Below are positions 1 through 7,619 of a stretch of 42,878 nt of DNA, in pieces. The notes under the pieces were generated by a model. It saw only the letters and a program-made list of their open reading frames with translations, did no database searches and was not told the DNA's origin. Where the stretch lies: positions 1 through 42,878 of the forward strand of contig NZ_AUAS01000021.1 of assembly GCF_000428845.1 (NCBI RefSeq), in the 5' to 3' direction. The stretch's first letter is position 1; every line of letters starts with the position of its first letter. The stretch comes from Dyadobacter alkalitolerans DSM 23607 (lineage in GTDB: Bacteria > Bacteroidota > Bacteroidia > Cytophagales > Spirosomataceae). The position numbers and the translations under genes are program-made.

Positions 1-372
1 CTGATCCACCACTCCGACCGAGGCGTCCAGTACTGCTCATGGAAATATGTTGACCGGCTCAGAGATAACGGCGTGACCATCAGCATGACACAAAGTGGCG
101 ACCCCAATGAAAATGCGATGGCCGAACGCGTCTTCCGCACGCTGAAGGGAGACTTTGGCATTAGGGGTTTTCTTTCTTTTTCATCCGCATATGATGCGAT
201 CGAGAAAGCCATCAACACTTATAACGCCATGCGGCCCCATGCATCGCTCGGATATCTGACGCCCCACCAGGCACATCACCGGACCGGACCGCTTCCTTTG
301 AAATGGTACCCGTACAAAAAAATCCGTTTTGGAAATGTGCAATACCCGGCTGGATACTTGAAAACGGGCTAA
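1..372 (+). CDS. IS3-family transposase OrfB, C-terminal part (cut by window start)
   Basis: The reading frame is open from base 1 and runs to the stop at 370-372, so the 5' part lies outside the window. The visible 123 codons are the end of an rve/DDE integrase core. They include HHSDRGVQY with the second catalytic Asp, and ENAMAER about 30 residues later with the catalytic Glu, followed by the typical YNAMRPHASLGYLTP block. Together these are diagnostic of IS3-family OrfB, which carries out strand transfer of its own element. Transcription runs toward the convergent HlyD-type gene, whose stop is only 82 bp away, so the element lies directly at the 3' end of the peptide-export operon. Whether the element is intact cannot be judged. 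Confidence 0.9.
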   Translation: MIHHSDRGVQYCSWKYVDRLRDNGVTISMTQSGDPNENAMAERVFRTLKGDFGIRGFLSFSSAYDAIEKAINTYNAMRPHASLGYLTPHQAHHRTGPLPLKWYPYKKIRFGNVQYPAGYLKTG

Positions 373-454
373 CTGTCAACCGATTTCAGTAGCATATGGG
401 CCATAGGAACATCCATGGGATACGCAGCTAGGTCTAATATTGGCGTCTTTCTTA
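373..454. mobile_element. Probable right end of the IS3-type element
   Basis: IS3-family elements normally end within tens of bases after the OrfB stop. This 82-bp stretch between the transposase stop and the convergent HlyD-type gene should therefore contain the right terminal inverted repeat, probably in the TGTCAACCGATTTCAGTA stretch just after the stop. The left end is outside the window, so neither the inverted repeat nor a target duplication can be verified. Confidence 0.3.
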
Positions 455-1756
455 TTATTTACCACCATTTCGGATGGTGGCAACAAGGCGTTCAGCTATT
501 CGCCTATTAGTAGTTACAATTTCCGCAGTCCCTTTCATTCCATTTCTGTAAAGCAATTTTTGATTGTAACCAGTTTTTAACTGATTTGGAAGTGCTACAT
601 AACCCCAATACAGGCTATCGTAGCTGGGAGTTTGTGATATCTTAAACAATTGGCCAGAAATCATTCCATATTCCCGGAATGGGTATCCATCTAGCTTAAT
701 TAAAACTTGCTGCCCTACTTCAATCTTGCCAAGATTAGCATGATAAATTTTTATAATGCCTTCTAACTCTTCTGAGGTCGGCGCAATGGTCATTAACTCT
801 TGCCCTGCAGTAAGGTATTGTTGTTCGTTCCATGGGGCAGAAAATGAAACTTTCCCAGCAATAGGGCTTGTAAGTACATACTTTTGTTTCCAGGCTGAGA
901 CGCCACTCTGTAATGTGTGTAAAGTTTGCATAAAACTATTCTTTTGTTCTAAAATCACATTGTCAAGTTCCAAAATCTCTTTTCTTTTGGTTGTTTGCAA
1001 CGATCTATTTTGAATTATAGACGCCGCTATCATTTTTAGTGGAAACTCCTTAGACAACAATTTCGCGTTTTCCCGCTTGTACTCAATCCTTGCTATAACC
1101 TTTTGTTTGAATAATAACTCTTGTGTAGCAAACTCCTCTTTTGCCATATTGTAATCGCGGTCCTGTAGGTCCGACTGCTCAATCAGATTTTTTTCTAACT
1201 GATGGAGGTCTTCCATATCTTTTAATAGATATGACCGTTTCTGGGGATAGAAGCCACCCGAAAGAACTGATCTTAACTCAGCCAATTTTAATGTAAACGC
1301 TTGAAAGTCATTTTGGAGTTCGCCTAAGTTGGTGAATCGGCCTAATGAAATCTTTGTCACTTCCTCCCACTGTCCATTATCTATAAATTTATTCCAATTA
1401 ACCAACTGCTTTTCTAATTCTAATACCTGAAAAGCATTTGCTGTTGATTCGCTTAACGACAACAAATCTCCGACTTGTACTATACTGCCTTCTTGAACCA
1501 AGAGTTTTTCTAGCTTTCCCTCACTCCGGATTACTATTGCACGCGGTGGATTTTTACTAGTTAAAGTAAAAGTTGCCGTTACAATATCAGGATAACGTAT
1601 AATCCAGCAAATAGCAAGCATTATAAGCACCAAGCCAAAAAACAGCGTAATTCCCCAACGGACTATCCAATGAGGTGGCTGGCCAATTACCTCTTGGACT
1701 TCTTCGCTGTGAAGCTCTGCAAAGGCAGTGACAACATTTTCTTTTGACATAAGCAA
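455..1756 (-). CDS. HlyD-family periplasmic adaptor of the peptide exporter
   Basis: A 433-aa membrane-fusion protein expected to link the inner-membrane ABC exporter to the outer membrane in a type I-like secretion route. The N-terminus is cytoplasmic, with one membrane segment at about residues 33-53 (FFGLVLIMLAICWI). A half lipoyl/barrel-sandwich segment follows (KLEKLLVQEGSIVQVGDLL), then a long charged helical hairpin (about 90-290). The second half-lipoyl motif (SPIAGKVSF) and a C-terminal beta domain come last. Bacteroidota bacteriocin-type HlyD proteins have this architecture. It starts 34 bp after the stop of the C39 ABC transporter on the same strand and is the last gene of the operon. 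An alternative start is the Met at codon 3. Confidence 0.88.
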   Translation of the reverse strand: MLMSKENVVTAFAELHSEEVQEVIGQPPHWIVRWGITLFFGLVLIMLAICWIIRYPDIVTATFTLTSKNPPRAIVIRSEGKLEKLLVQEGSIVQVGDLLSLSESTANAFQVLELEKQLVNWNKFIDNGQWEEVTKISLGRFTNLGELQNDFQAFTLKLAELRSVLSGGFYPQKRSYLLKDMEDLHQLEKNLIEQSDLQDRDYNMAKEEFATQELLFKQKVIARIEYKRENAKLLSKEFPLKMIAASIIQNRSLQTTKRKEILELDNVILEQKNSFMQTLHTLQSGVSAWKQKYVLTSPIAGKVSFSAPWNEQQYLTAGQELMTIAPTSEELEGIIKIYHANLGKIEVGQQVLIKLDGYPFREYGMISGQLFKISQTPSYDSLYWGYVALPNQLKTGYNQKLLYRNGMKGTAEIVTTNRRIAERLVATIRNGGK

Positions 1757-1790
1757 AATTATTTCCTTTCAACTAAAAAATCCATAATAA

Positions 1791-4211
1791 TTAGCCTTCG
1801 GCTAACTCTAACTGATTACTTACCAGCTCAAAGTATCTTCCCTTTAATGCTACCAATTCACTATGTGTACCTCGTTCTACAATTATTCCTTTTTCCAATA
1901 CTACGATCTGCTCCGCATGCTTAACAGTACTCAATCTATGAGCTACAACAACGACTGTTCTCCCATCAAAAAATGATGATAAGTTATGCATAATTACTGC
2001 TTCATTATTTGCGTCGAGTGCGTTAGTGGCTTCGTCGAAAAGTAGCAGCTGCGGATTCTTATAAACAGCCCTCGCTATCAATATTCGCTGCCTTTGTCCC
2101 TGGCTAAGTCCCTTACCATCAGCACCAATAATAGTATGATACCCTAGGGGAAGAGATTCAATAAAACTATGTATATTAGCCATATTAGCCGATTCAAATA
2201 GTTTGTCCTGATCAATTACTGCCTCATTCACTGCAATATTTCGGGCGATTGTATCCGAAAAGAGGAACCCGTCCTGCATTACCACACCACATTTTGCTCT
2301 CCATGCTCGCTGAGAAATAGATTTGAGATTTAATCTGCCCCACTTGTTCATCCCGTCTTCAAGCAAAAACTTCTTATTCTTAAAACCGAAATTGCCGGCA
2401 CCTTTCGCAGGTAAAGTATTCAGGAAAATATCACCCTTCTGATATTCATAAAAGCGAAGTAAAAGTTTTAAAAGAGTGGTTTTGCCACTACCACTCGATC
2501 CAACAATGGCAGTTGTTTTACCATGGAAGATGGTAAGATCTATACCATTTAGCACTGGCTCATTACCTGCGCCTGGATAAGTATAAGTAAGACCGTCAAT
2601 TTGTATGTCGCTATCTTTTGGCCATTCCGTAGATGTCCTTATATGTGCAGGTTCTTCATCCTCTAACCCATGAACTTCGTTCAATCGCTCTAAGCTAAGC
2701 TGCGCATCTTGCCAGGACTGAATAAAACCAATCATTTGTTCAATAGGAGAATTAAACTGCCCAAGGATATATTGAACTGACATCATTCCACCTAAACTTA
2801 GCTGACCATCAATTACTGACTTGGCAGCTAGAAACGTAATAAGAATATTTTTTCCATTGTTAATAAATAATGCCCCCGTTTGCTGAATTTGTGATAAAGA
2901 AAGACTTTTGACGTTCCATTTAAACAGCTTAGCCTGTGTTTGCTCCCATTCCCAGCGTTTTGACGTTTCGGCTCCTGCCAGTTTGATTTCCTGCATTCCA
3001 TGAATAAGTTGTATAATCTGGCTCTGATTTGCGGCAGAAAACTTAAAACGTTTTGCATCCAAATTGCGTCGCTTCTTTAAAAAGAGAATCACCCAGGCTG
3101 CGTATATTACCGATGCTCCCATTGCAATGGCAAATATTGAATAGTCGTACCATGCCAATATGAACCCAAATACCACGAAGTTTAGCGCTGAAAATAGGAA
3201 ATTCAGGGCATGCCCTGTTAGAAATGATTCGATGCGCTGATGATCACCGATTCGCTGCATGATATCTCCAAACTGCTTTACATCAAAAAATGCTAATGGG
3301 AGTCGCATTAATTTTGATAGAAATTCAGACAGAATCGTTAAATTGAGACGAACGCTAATATGTAAGAGAATCCAGCTACGAAGCAAGTCTACCGCTGAAA
3401 TACTCAATGTTAAGACGAGTTGCGCTATGAGTATTAAATAGACGAAAGAAAGATTTTGCGTGCCGATCCCGACATCCACAATCGCCTGGGTAAAAAATGG
3501 AAAAAATAAAGACAATCCACTTCCAACTATCATACCTAATAATAGCTGACCTAGGAGGCTCTTATATTTCCAAAGGTAATCTAGTAACTGCCCAAACTGT
3601 AATCCCTTAACTTGCTCTCCCTCTTGCTCATAGAATCTTGGCGTTGGTTCTAGTATTAATGCTACACCCTCCTTAACATTTTCTGATCTCGTACTTAGCC
3701 ACTTTCTCTTTAATTCTTCCCAACTATAATCCACCAAACCCGATGCAGGATCGGCAATATGAAAAGTCGTATTTGAAAGTATTTTCTCTGAACGATCCGA
3801 GTCATTGTCAAAAACCTGACTTTCATTTGAACTACTCGCCGCGAACGCTTCGGACGGAACAGTAGGTTTTCGCCCGCCCCAAATATCCGCTAGTAAACTG
3901 CGCCCAACTTTATGATTTGAACGACTTATAGAATACAGAACAACAAAATGATTTTGTCCCCAGTGCAGGATACAAGGACAGGGAGATTTCTCTACCAACT
4001 TGTCTAGGCTTAGCTTTACACCAATCGTTTTCAATCCCAGCGTCTCAGCCGCGTCAGCTATGCCAAGCATTGAAACACCTTCCCGACTAATCTGTGTTTT
4101 ATCTCTCAATGTCTGAGCAGAATAATGCCTGCCAAAGTGCTTTAAGACCATACGCAGACAGGTCGGCCCACAGTCCATTTGATCAAGTTGTTTGTAGTGT
4201 GGGAAACTCAT
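1791..4211 (-). CDS. Peptidase-containing (C39) ABC transporter for double-glycine leader peptides
   Basis: An 806-aa exporter that should cleave the leader after Gly-Gly and export the core peptide. The N-terminal C39 peptidase shows QLDQMDCGPTC with Gln8 (oxyanion) and catalytic Cys14, His88 in NHFVVLY, and Asp154 in HIADPASG. A membrane domain spans about 205-480. The ATPase has Walker A GSSGSGKT (571-578), Q-loop Gln646, signature LSQGQ (702-706), Walker B LLLFDE (722-727) and switch His758. Two oddities: His88 and Asp154 are 66 residues apart instead of about 16, owing to a polar Ser/Asn/Asp-rich insertion at about 98-146, and a second insertion (about 601-628) follows Walker A. The gene lies between the DXD glycosyltransferase (39 bp upstream) and the HlyD gene. 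The likely substrate is the peptide encoded at 6903-7130. Confidence 0.95.
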   Translation of the reverse strand: MSFPHYKQLDQMDCGPTCLRMVLKHFGRHYSAQTLRDKTQISREGVSMLGIADAAETLGLKTIGVKLSLDKLVEKSPCPCILHWGQNHFVVLYSISRSNHKVGRSLLADIWGGRKPTVPSEAFAASSSNESQVFDNDSDRSEKILSNTTFHIADPASGLVDYSWEELKRKWLSTRSENVKEGVALILEPTPRFYEQEGEQVKGLQFGQLLDYLWKYKSLLGQLLLGMIVGSGLSLFFPFFTQAIVDVGIGTQNLSFVYLILIAQLVLTLSISAVDLLRSWILLHISVRLNLTILSEFLSKLMRLPLAFFDVKQFGDIMQRIGDHQRIESFLTGHALNFLFSALNFVVFGFILAWYDYSIFAIAMGASVIYAAWVILFLKKRRNLDAKRFKFSAANQSQIIQLIHGMQEIKLAGAETSKRWEWEQTQAKLFKWNVKSLSLSQIQQTGALFINNGKNILITFLAAKSVIDGQLSLGGMMSVQYILGQFNSPIEQMIGFIQSWQDAQLSLERLNEVHGLEDEEPAHIRTSTEWPKDSDIQIDGLTYTYPGAGNEPVLNGIDLTIFHGKTTAIVGSSGSGKTTLLKLLLRFYEYQKGDIFLNTLPAKGAGNFGFKNKKFLLEDGMNKWGRLNLKSISQRAWRAKCGVVMQDGFLFSDTIARNIAVNEAVIDQDKLFESANMANIHSFIESLPLGYHTIIGADGKGLSQGQRQRILIARAVYKNPQLLLFDEATNALDANNEAVIMHNLSSFFDGRTVVVVAHRLSTVKHAEQIVVLEKGIIVERGTHSELVALKGRYFELVSNQLELAEG

Positions 4212-4250
4212 AAGAAAAGATAAGAGATGGTCGAAATATGTGTCAGCGCA

Positions 4251-5024
4251 TTAATTATAAAGCCGCTTTAATGTTTCATAGGTGGTATTCGAACCATATG
4301 TATCATCTTTAGAAATCTTTTTCCGTCTCCACATTTCATTCCAAAAATGAATGGCTAATGCTTCTTTTGGAAAAAGAGGACAATCTCCGGAAACCAGTTG
4401 ATCCGTTTGATACCAAGAAATTGGGCAAAACACGTCGGACCGCTTTATGTATTGATTCGAGTTATATCGCGATAATACCAAATTCAATAATTTAGGACCA
4501 AATTCGCCCCAGATAATATTTGAATCAGTGGCTAATACATGATCAATATAAGTGAGGATCTCCCCGAGAAAATCTGCACCTGGTTCAGACTTAATCACTC
4601 CGGTGGTTATCGTAGTTTCGTCCGAATTAAGATTAACTCTTTCACAAGCGAAACAATATTCTTCCAGTACCTGAAATTTCTGTAAGCAGATCATATCCAT
4701 ATCAACCCACCACCCACCAGTATCAAAAAGTAATTTATATCTAAACCAATCTGAAAATGCAGCTACCCCTCCCTGGCTATCGTAAAATATCCTACCATAC
4801 GGCAATACTTCATTCGCGGGAAAAACTTTAGCCCCTAACGGCACATTAACAATATTTTCGTAGGTATAAAGATGGAAATCATGACCATTCCGGATAAATG
4901 AATTAATACAAAGTATTTCGAGAGTAGATAACCGGGAACCTATCCAAAGGCTTTTAACAATATTGTTACTGTCTAAGTGCGCGTCCATATGGGATATTAG
5001 TTTACAATTAATATTTTCAACCAA
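4251..5024 (-). CDS. DXD-motif glycosyltransferase (GT32 / alpha-1,4-GT-like)
   Basis: A 257-aa soluble GT-A enzyme. The block FRYKLLFDTGGWWVDMDM has the DMD (108-110) that binds metal and nucleotide sugar in the 'sugar-binding region containing DXD motif' family. The C-terminal HFWNEMWRRK resembles the distal block of alpha-1,4-glycosyltransferases. No signal peptide or membrane segment is visible, so it probably acts in the cytoplasm. It lies inside the peptide-export operon, 39 bp before the C39 transporter and 111 bp after the TlpA-like gene. That position makes the precursor peptide, or a glycan attached to it, a plausible acceptor; this is inference. The Met at codon 13 is an alternative start. 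Confidence 0.8.
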   Translation of the reverse strand: MVENINCKLISHMDAHLDSNNIVKSLWIGSRLSTLEILCINSFIRNGHDFHLYTYENIVNVPLGAKVFPANEVLPYGRIFYDSQGGVAAFSDWFRYKLLFDTGGWWVDMDMICLQKFQVLEEYCFACERVNLNSDETTITTGVIKSEPGADFLGEILTYIDHVLATDSNIIWGEFGPKLLNLVLSRYNSNQYIKRSDVFCPISWYQTDQLVSGDCPLFPKEALAIHFWNEMWRRKKISKDDTYGSNTTYETLKRLYN

Positions 5025-5135
5025 ACTTCAGGACTTCTCAAAATTGGTAATGCGAACTTATACCTACGACATTATTAAGGTCCCTATATGCTGTTGTTCT
5101 TCATCAAGAATTGATTATAAACCATTTGCTTAGAT

Positions 5136-6680
5136 CTAATTATCCCGAAGGCTGATATTGCCCTTCAATAACGATGTAATCATCAACTCGAGAGTCCGAC
5201 GATTTGTGTTATCTATTTGAAAATCTTTGTACACAACATTTCCATCCCTGTCTATCAGGAAATTGGCAGGCTGAGTAGGTGCCCCATAATGGTCGGCTGC
5301 GAAGGCGACCGTTCCACGTAAGGGTATGAATGAATATTTATTATTTTTTACAAATGGCAGCACATAACCGTCTTGTGAAGGAAAAACATTTATCCCTATA
5401 TAAACTAAACTATCTCCTTTAAACGAATCTACGACCTCTTGAAAATGTGGGAATTCTGCCTTGCAAGGCCCGCAGCCAGGAAACCAGAATGTCAGCAAAA
5501 CCACTTTCCCTTTCAGAGAATTCAGAGATAGCTTTTTATCACTTGTGTAAAGGCCGAGTTCAAACGGAAATGCAATTGTTGCCGTGCTATTTCTCATTGC
5601 TTCAATATCATTCTTTACCTGAGTATGGTTTTTACCTAACTTTTTACCGTACATCTCTATGGCCTGATAGATTGCATCGGTAGGCAGTTTGGCGAACTTC
5701 ACACACAAACTGTCATATGCACCTTTCACATCTCCAACTTTATCTCTTATAAAAGCCTTTTTTAGTTCTGTGTAATCATTCAGGTAATTGAATTTGGGCA
5801 GCTTTACACTATCCAGAATAATCTTAGCGTCGCTGTATTTTTCCGCATGCTCCAATTGTTTGATTTCGATAAATGATTGAGCAACCTGCCTTCTAACTTT
5901 CCAATTTGTATCCTCATCATTATATATTTCGTTGATTAAAGTTAAAGCCCTTTGAGGATCTATTTGTAAGTATGCGTCCACCAACCCTCTTAACCTAGAA
6001 GCGGTTCGAGGATATTTGCTAGGGTGATACAACTTTCTAAGTTCCTCAAAATACTGAATCCTTTCATCGAGATTGGTGGCACGTTCCGCTAACCAGTATA
6101 GTGCAACAGCGCCACGATCATCTGATGAAAATCGTCTAACAAAGTCAAATACTTTATCCCTGTAAATATTCGGATCGCCATTCTCAAACGATGTGAGGTA
6201 GCCATACGCATAATCGACATTTGACGAATCAACATCTGCCGCCTTTTTTATATATTTAATTTCAATATCACCTTCTCCCCTCATCCCGGCGTCCGCCGCG
6301 AGCATTGCCCATATCTTTCCGTTGTTCCCGTCAATCTCTGCAGCCTTTAACAAGTATTCTTTTGCCTGGGGCATCTCAGCATTATGAAATACAGTACCAA
6401 CAGCAAGTGGAATGTTAACATTTGTGGGGTATCTCTGCAACCACATATTATATTTTTCTAGAAGAAGTGGGTTACTTAACCCCATCGCATATATGAAAGT
6501 TCGATGCGCTTTTATACTATCAAGGTTAGATTCAACTACATTAAGTGCACGTTGAATTTCCGCCGCTGACGCTGGTCCCTTTTGCTTTGGTATTTGTGAA
6601 AAAACTTTTGGAGCCGTACAAAGTACTAACAAAAGCAATGTAAATACCAAGTGCCGAATTTTGAATGTTCGTATTCTCAT
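5136..6680 (-). CDS. TlpA-like thiol-disulfide protein with N-terminal helical repeats
   Basis: A 514-aa protein with a Sec signal peptide (about 1-28, ending VFSQ), so periplasmic. Residues about 35-350 are an all-helical TPR-like array (NNGKIWAMLAADAGM and similar repeats). Residues about 365-510 are a TlpA/AhpC-type thioredoxin domain with CGPC at 403-406 (FWFPGCGPCKAEF) and the cis-Pro region GAPTQPANFLIDRDG. Members of this family reduce, oxidise or isomerise disulfides in periplasmic substrates. It directly follows the cysteine-rich peptide gene in the same direction, separated by a strong hairpin, so a role in folding the six-Cys core is a reasonable inference. Confidence 0.85.
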   Translation of the reverse strand: MRIRTFKIRHLVFTLLLLVLCTAPKVFSQIPKQKGPASAAEIQRALNVVESNLDSIKAHRTFIYAMGLSNPLLLEKYNMWLQRYPTNVNIPLAVGTVFHNAEMPQAKEYLLKAAEIDGNNGKIWAMLAADAGMRGEGDIEIKYIKKAADVDSSNVDYAYGYLTSFENGDPNIYRDKVFDFVRRFSSDDRGAVALYWLAERATNLDERIQYFEELRKLYHPSKYPRTASRLRGLVDAYLQIDPQRALTLINEIYNDEDTNWKVRRQVAQSFIEIKQLEHAEKYSDAKIILDSVKLPKFNYLNDYTELKKAFIRDKVGDVKGAYDSLCVKFAKLPTDAIYQAIEMYGKKLGKNHTQVKNDIEAMRNSTATIAFPFELGLYTSDKKLSLNSLKGKVVLLTFWFPGCGPCKAEFPHFQEVVDSFKGDSLVYIGINVFPSQDGYVLPFVKNNKYSFIPLRGTVAFAADHYGAPTQPANFLIDRDGNVVYKDFQIDNTNRRTLELMITSLLKGNISLRDN

Positions 6681-6806
6681 ATTACTGATAATTAGTTAAT
6701 AAGTAGCGAGCTACTATTCAATGTGTTTGTCAAGTTGACCTAAACTAATCAAGATGTCATTGAATTTCTTATGGACATTACTGCGACATTTAATAAACCT
6801 CAAATG

Positions 6807-6846
6807 CACAATCTGCTGGTAACAAAACTGTTAACAGCAGATTGTG
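6807..6846 (-). terminator. Long hairpin between precursor gene and TlpA gene
   Basis: Arms 6807-6823 and 6830-6846 are complementary over 17 bp with one mismatch, around a 6-nt loop. The outer 12 bp (CACAATCTGCTG) are perfect. It lies 57 bp after the precursor stop and 127 bp before the downstream gene. No long U-run follows on the transcribed strand, so it may act as a partial terminator or an mRNA 3'-end stabiliser that keeps precursor transcript in excess, as is common in bacteriocin operons. That function is inferred. Confidence 0.6.
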
Positions 6847-6902
6847 TCAAGAACATAAAATCCTAGAATCTGAGCATATTATGCTTCAATAAGTTGACCA
6901 GA

Positions 6903-7130
6903 TCAACCGGATTGTTTACAGTAAGTATGCATCAATTCTTTATTATCAGGGCACTCTTTCGAGGCACATTGATAACCCTGCTCGCATGTACCACCCGTAC
7001 TTCCTCCACATGCATTTTGACAGGTATCACCACCGCCCGGATCGCTTCCACCAAGTAGCGTTTTCAATTCTGTTCTTGTCAGCACTTCGGTAGCACCTAG
7101 ATCAAGTGCTCTTAGTTCTAGCTTTCTCAT
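6903..7130 (-). CDS. Double-glycine leader, six-cysteine secreted peptide precursor
   Basis: A 75-aa precursor. The leader (1-28) reads MRKLELRALDLGATEVLT up to LKTLLGG. This is the Bacteroidota GG-type leader pattern (as in the 'natural product precursor, GG-type leader' families), with hydrophobic residues at -4, -7 and -12 before the Gly-Gly. The predicted 47-aa core (29-75) is Gly-rich at its start and has six Cys spaced C-x3-C-x7-C-x5-C-x4-C-x10-C, consistent with three disulfides. Flanking genes encode a C39 transporter, a VKOR-thioredoxin fusion and a TlpA protein. No radical-SAM, LanM-type or other RiPP-modifying enzyme is nearby, but several glycosyltransferases are. Whether the product is a bacteriocin or a signal cannot be read from the sequence. 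Confidence 0.85.
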   Translation of the reverse strand: MRKLELRALDLGATEVLTRTELKTLLGGSDPGGGDTCQNACGGSTGGTCEQGYQCASKECPDNKELMHTYCKQSG

Positions 7131-7191
7131 GTTTGTTAGACAATTAGTTGAGAGATTTATTTAACACTACAAAAGAAAAGCATCTGGTAGC

Positions 7192-7221
7192 ATTATATTC
7201 GCTATCAAAAAAAATTGCCAA
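7192..7221 (-). promoter_or_regulatory. Candidate promoter of the precursor gene
   Basis: On the minus strand TTGGCA (7216-7221) and TATAAT (7192-7197) are separated by 18 bp, 61 bp upstream of the precursor ATG, in an AT-rich stretch. This fits a general sigma-70 consensus. The usual Bacteroidota pattern (TTTG and TAnnTTTG) is matched only in its upstream half. A separate promoter would let the precursor be transcribed independently of the genes before it. Confidence 0.35.
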
Positions 7222-7263
7222 ATTTAAAAGTAGTTTTTTAGTAAAATGAATATTAATGTGAAG

Positions 7264-7590
7264 TCAACTGCGACAAACCTCGAAAATTGACGTTTCAGAA
7301 AAACATAAATTGTCATTACCTATGTCCTCTACCTGAGATCTAGTCAATAGTTGCGTATTTTTACTGAATAGGTGTTTAACCATTGCACCAGCTTCATCAT
7401 AGAAGTAAGTCCTCCGGTACCTATCATATCTGATTGGAAAACCTAATTCTTTCATTTCACATATGATATCAGTCATTGACCTTTTTGATAACCGATTTTT
7501 TGATGCGAATTGGGCCAGGTCTCCGGTAGCCTTCCTCCTAATCATATAATCCATGTATTGTAAGCGCTTGATATACTTCAGAAGTGCCAT
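7264..7590 (-). CDS. Small HTH regulator of the peptide cassette
   Basis: A 108-aa basic protein. The N-terminal part (MALLKYIKRLQYMDYMIRRK, then FASKNRLSKRSMTDIICEMKELGFPIRYD) fits a helix-turn-helix of the HTH_11/DeoR-like type, followed by a short beta wing (YRRTYFYDEAG). Proteins of this size and pattern commonly sit next to GG-leader peptide genes in Bacteroidota. It starts 29 bp after the VKOR-fusion stop and ends 133 bp before the precursor, just upstream of the candidate precursor promoter. Local control of the precursor is therefore likely but inferred. No effector-binding domain is present. Confidence 0.7.
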   Translation of the reverse strand: MALLKYIKRLQYMDYMIRRKATGDLAQFASKNRLSKRSMTDIICEMKELGFPIRYDRYRRTYFYDEAGAMVKHLFSKNTQLLTRSQVEDIGNDNLCFSETSIFEVCRS

Positions 7591-7619
7591 ATTAAATTCA
7601 ATTTGGTGGTTCGCCTCAG

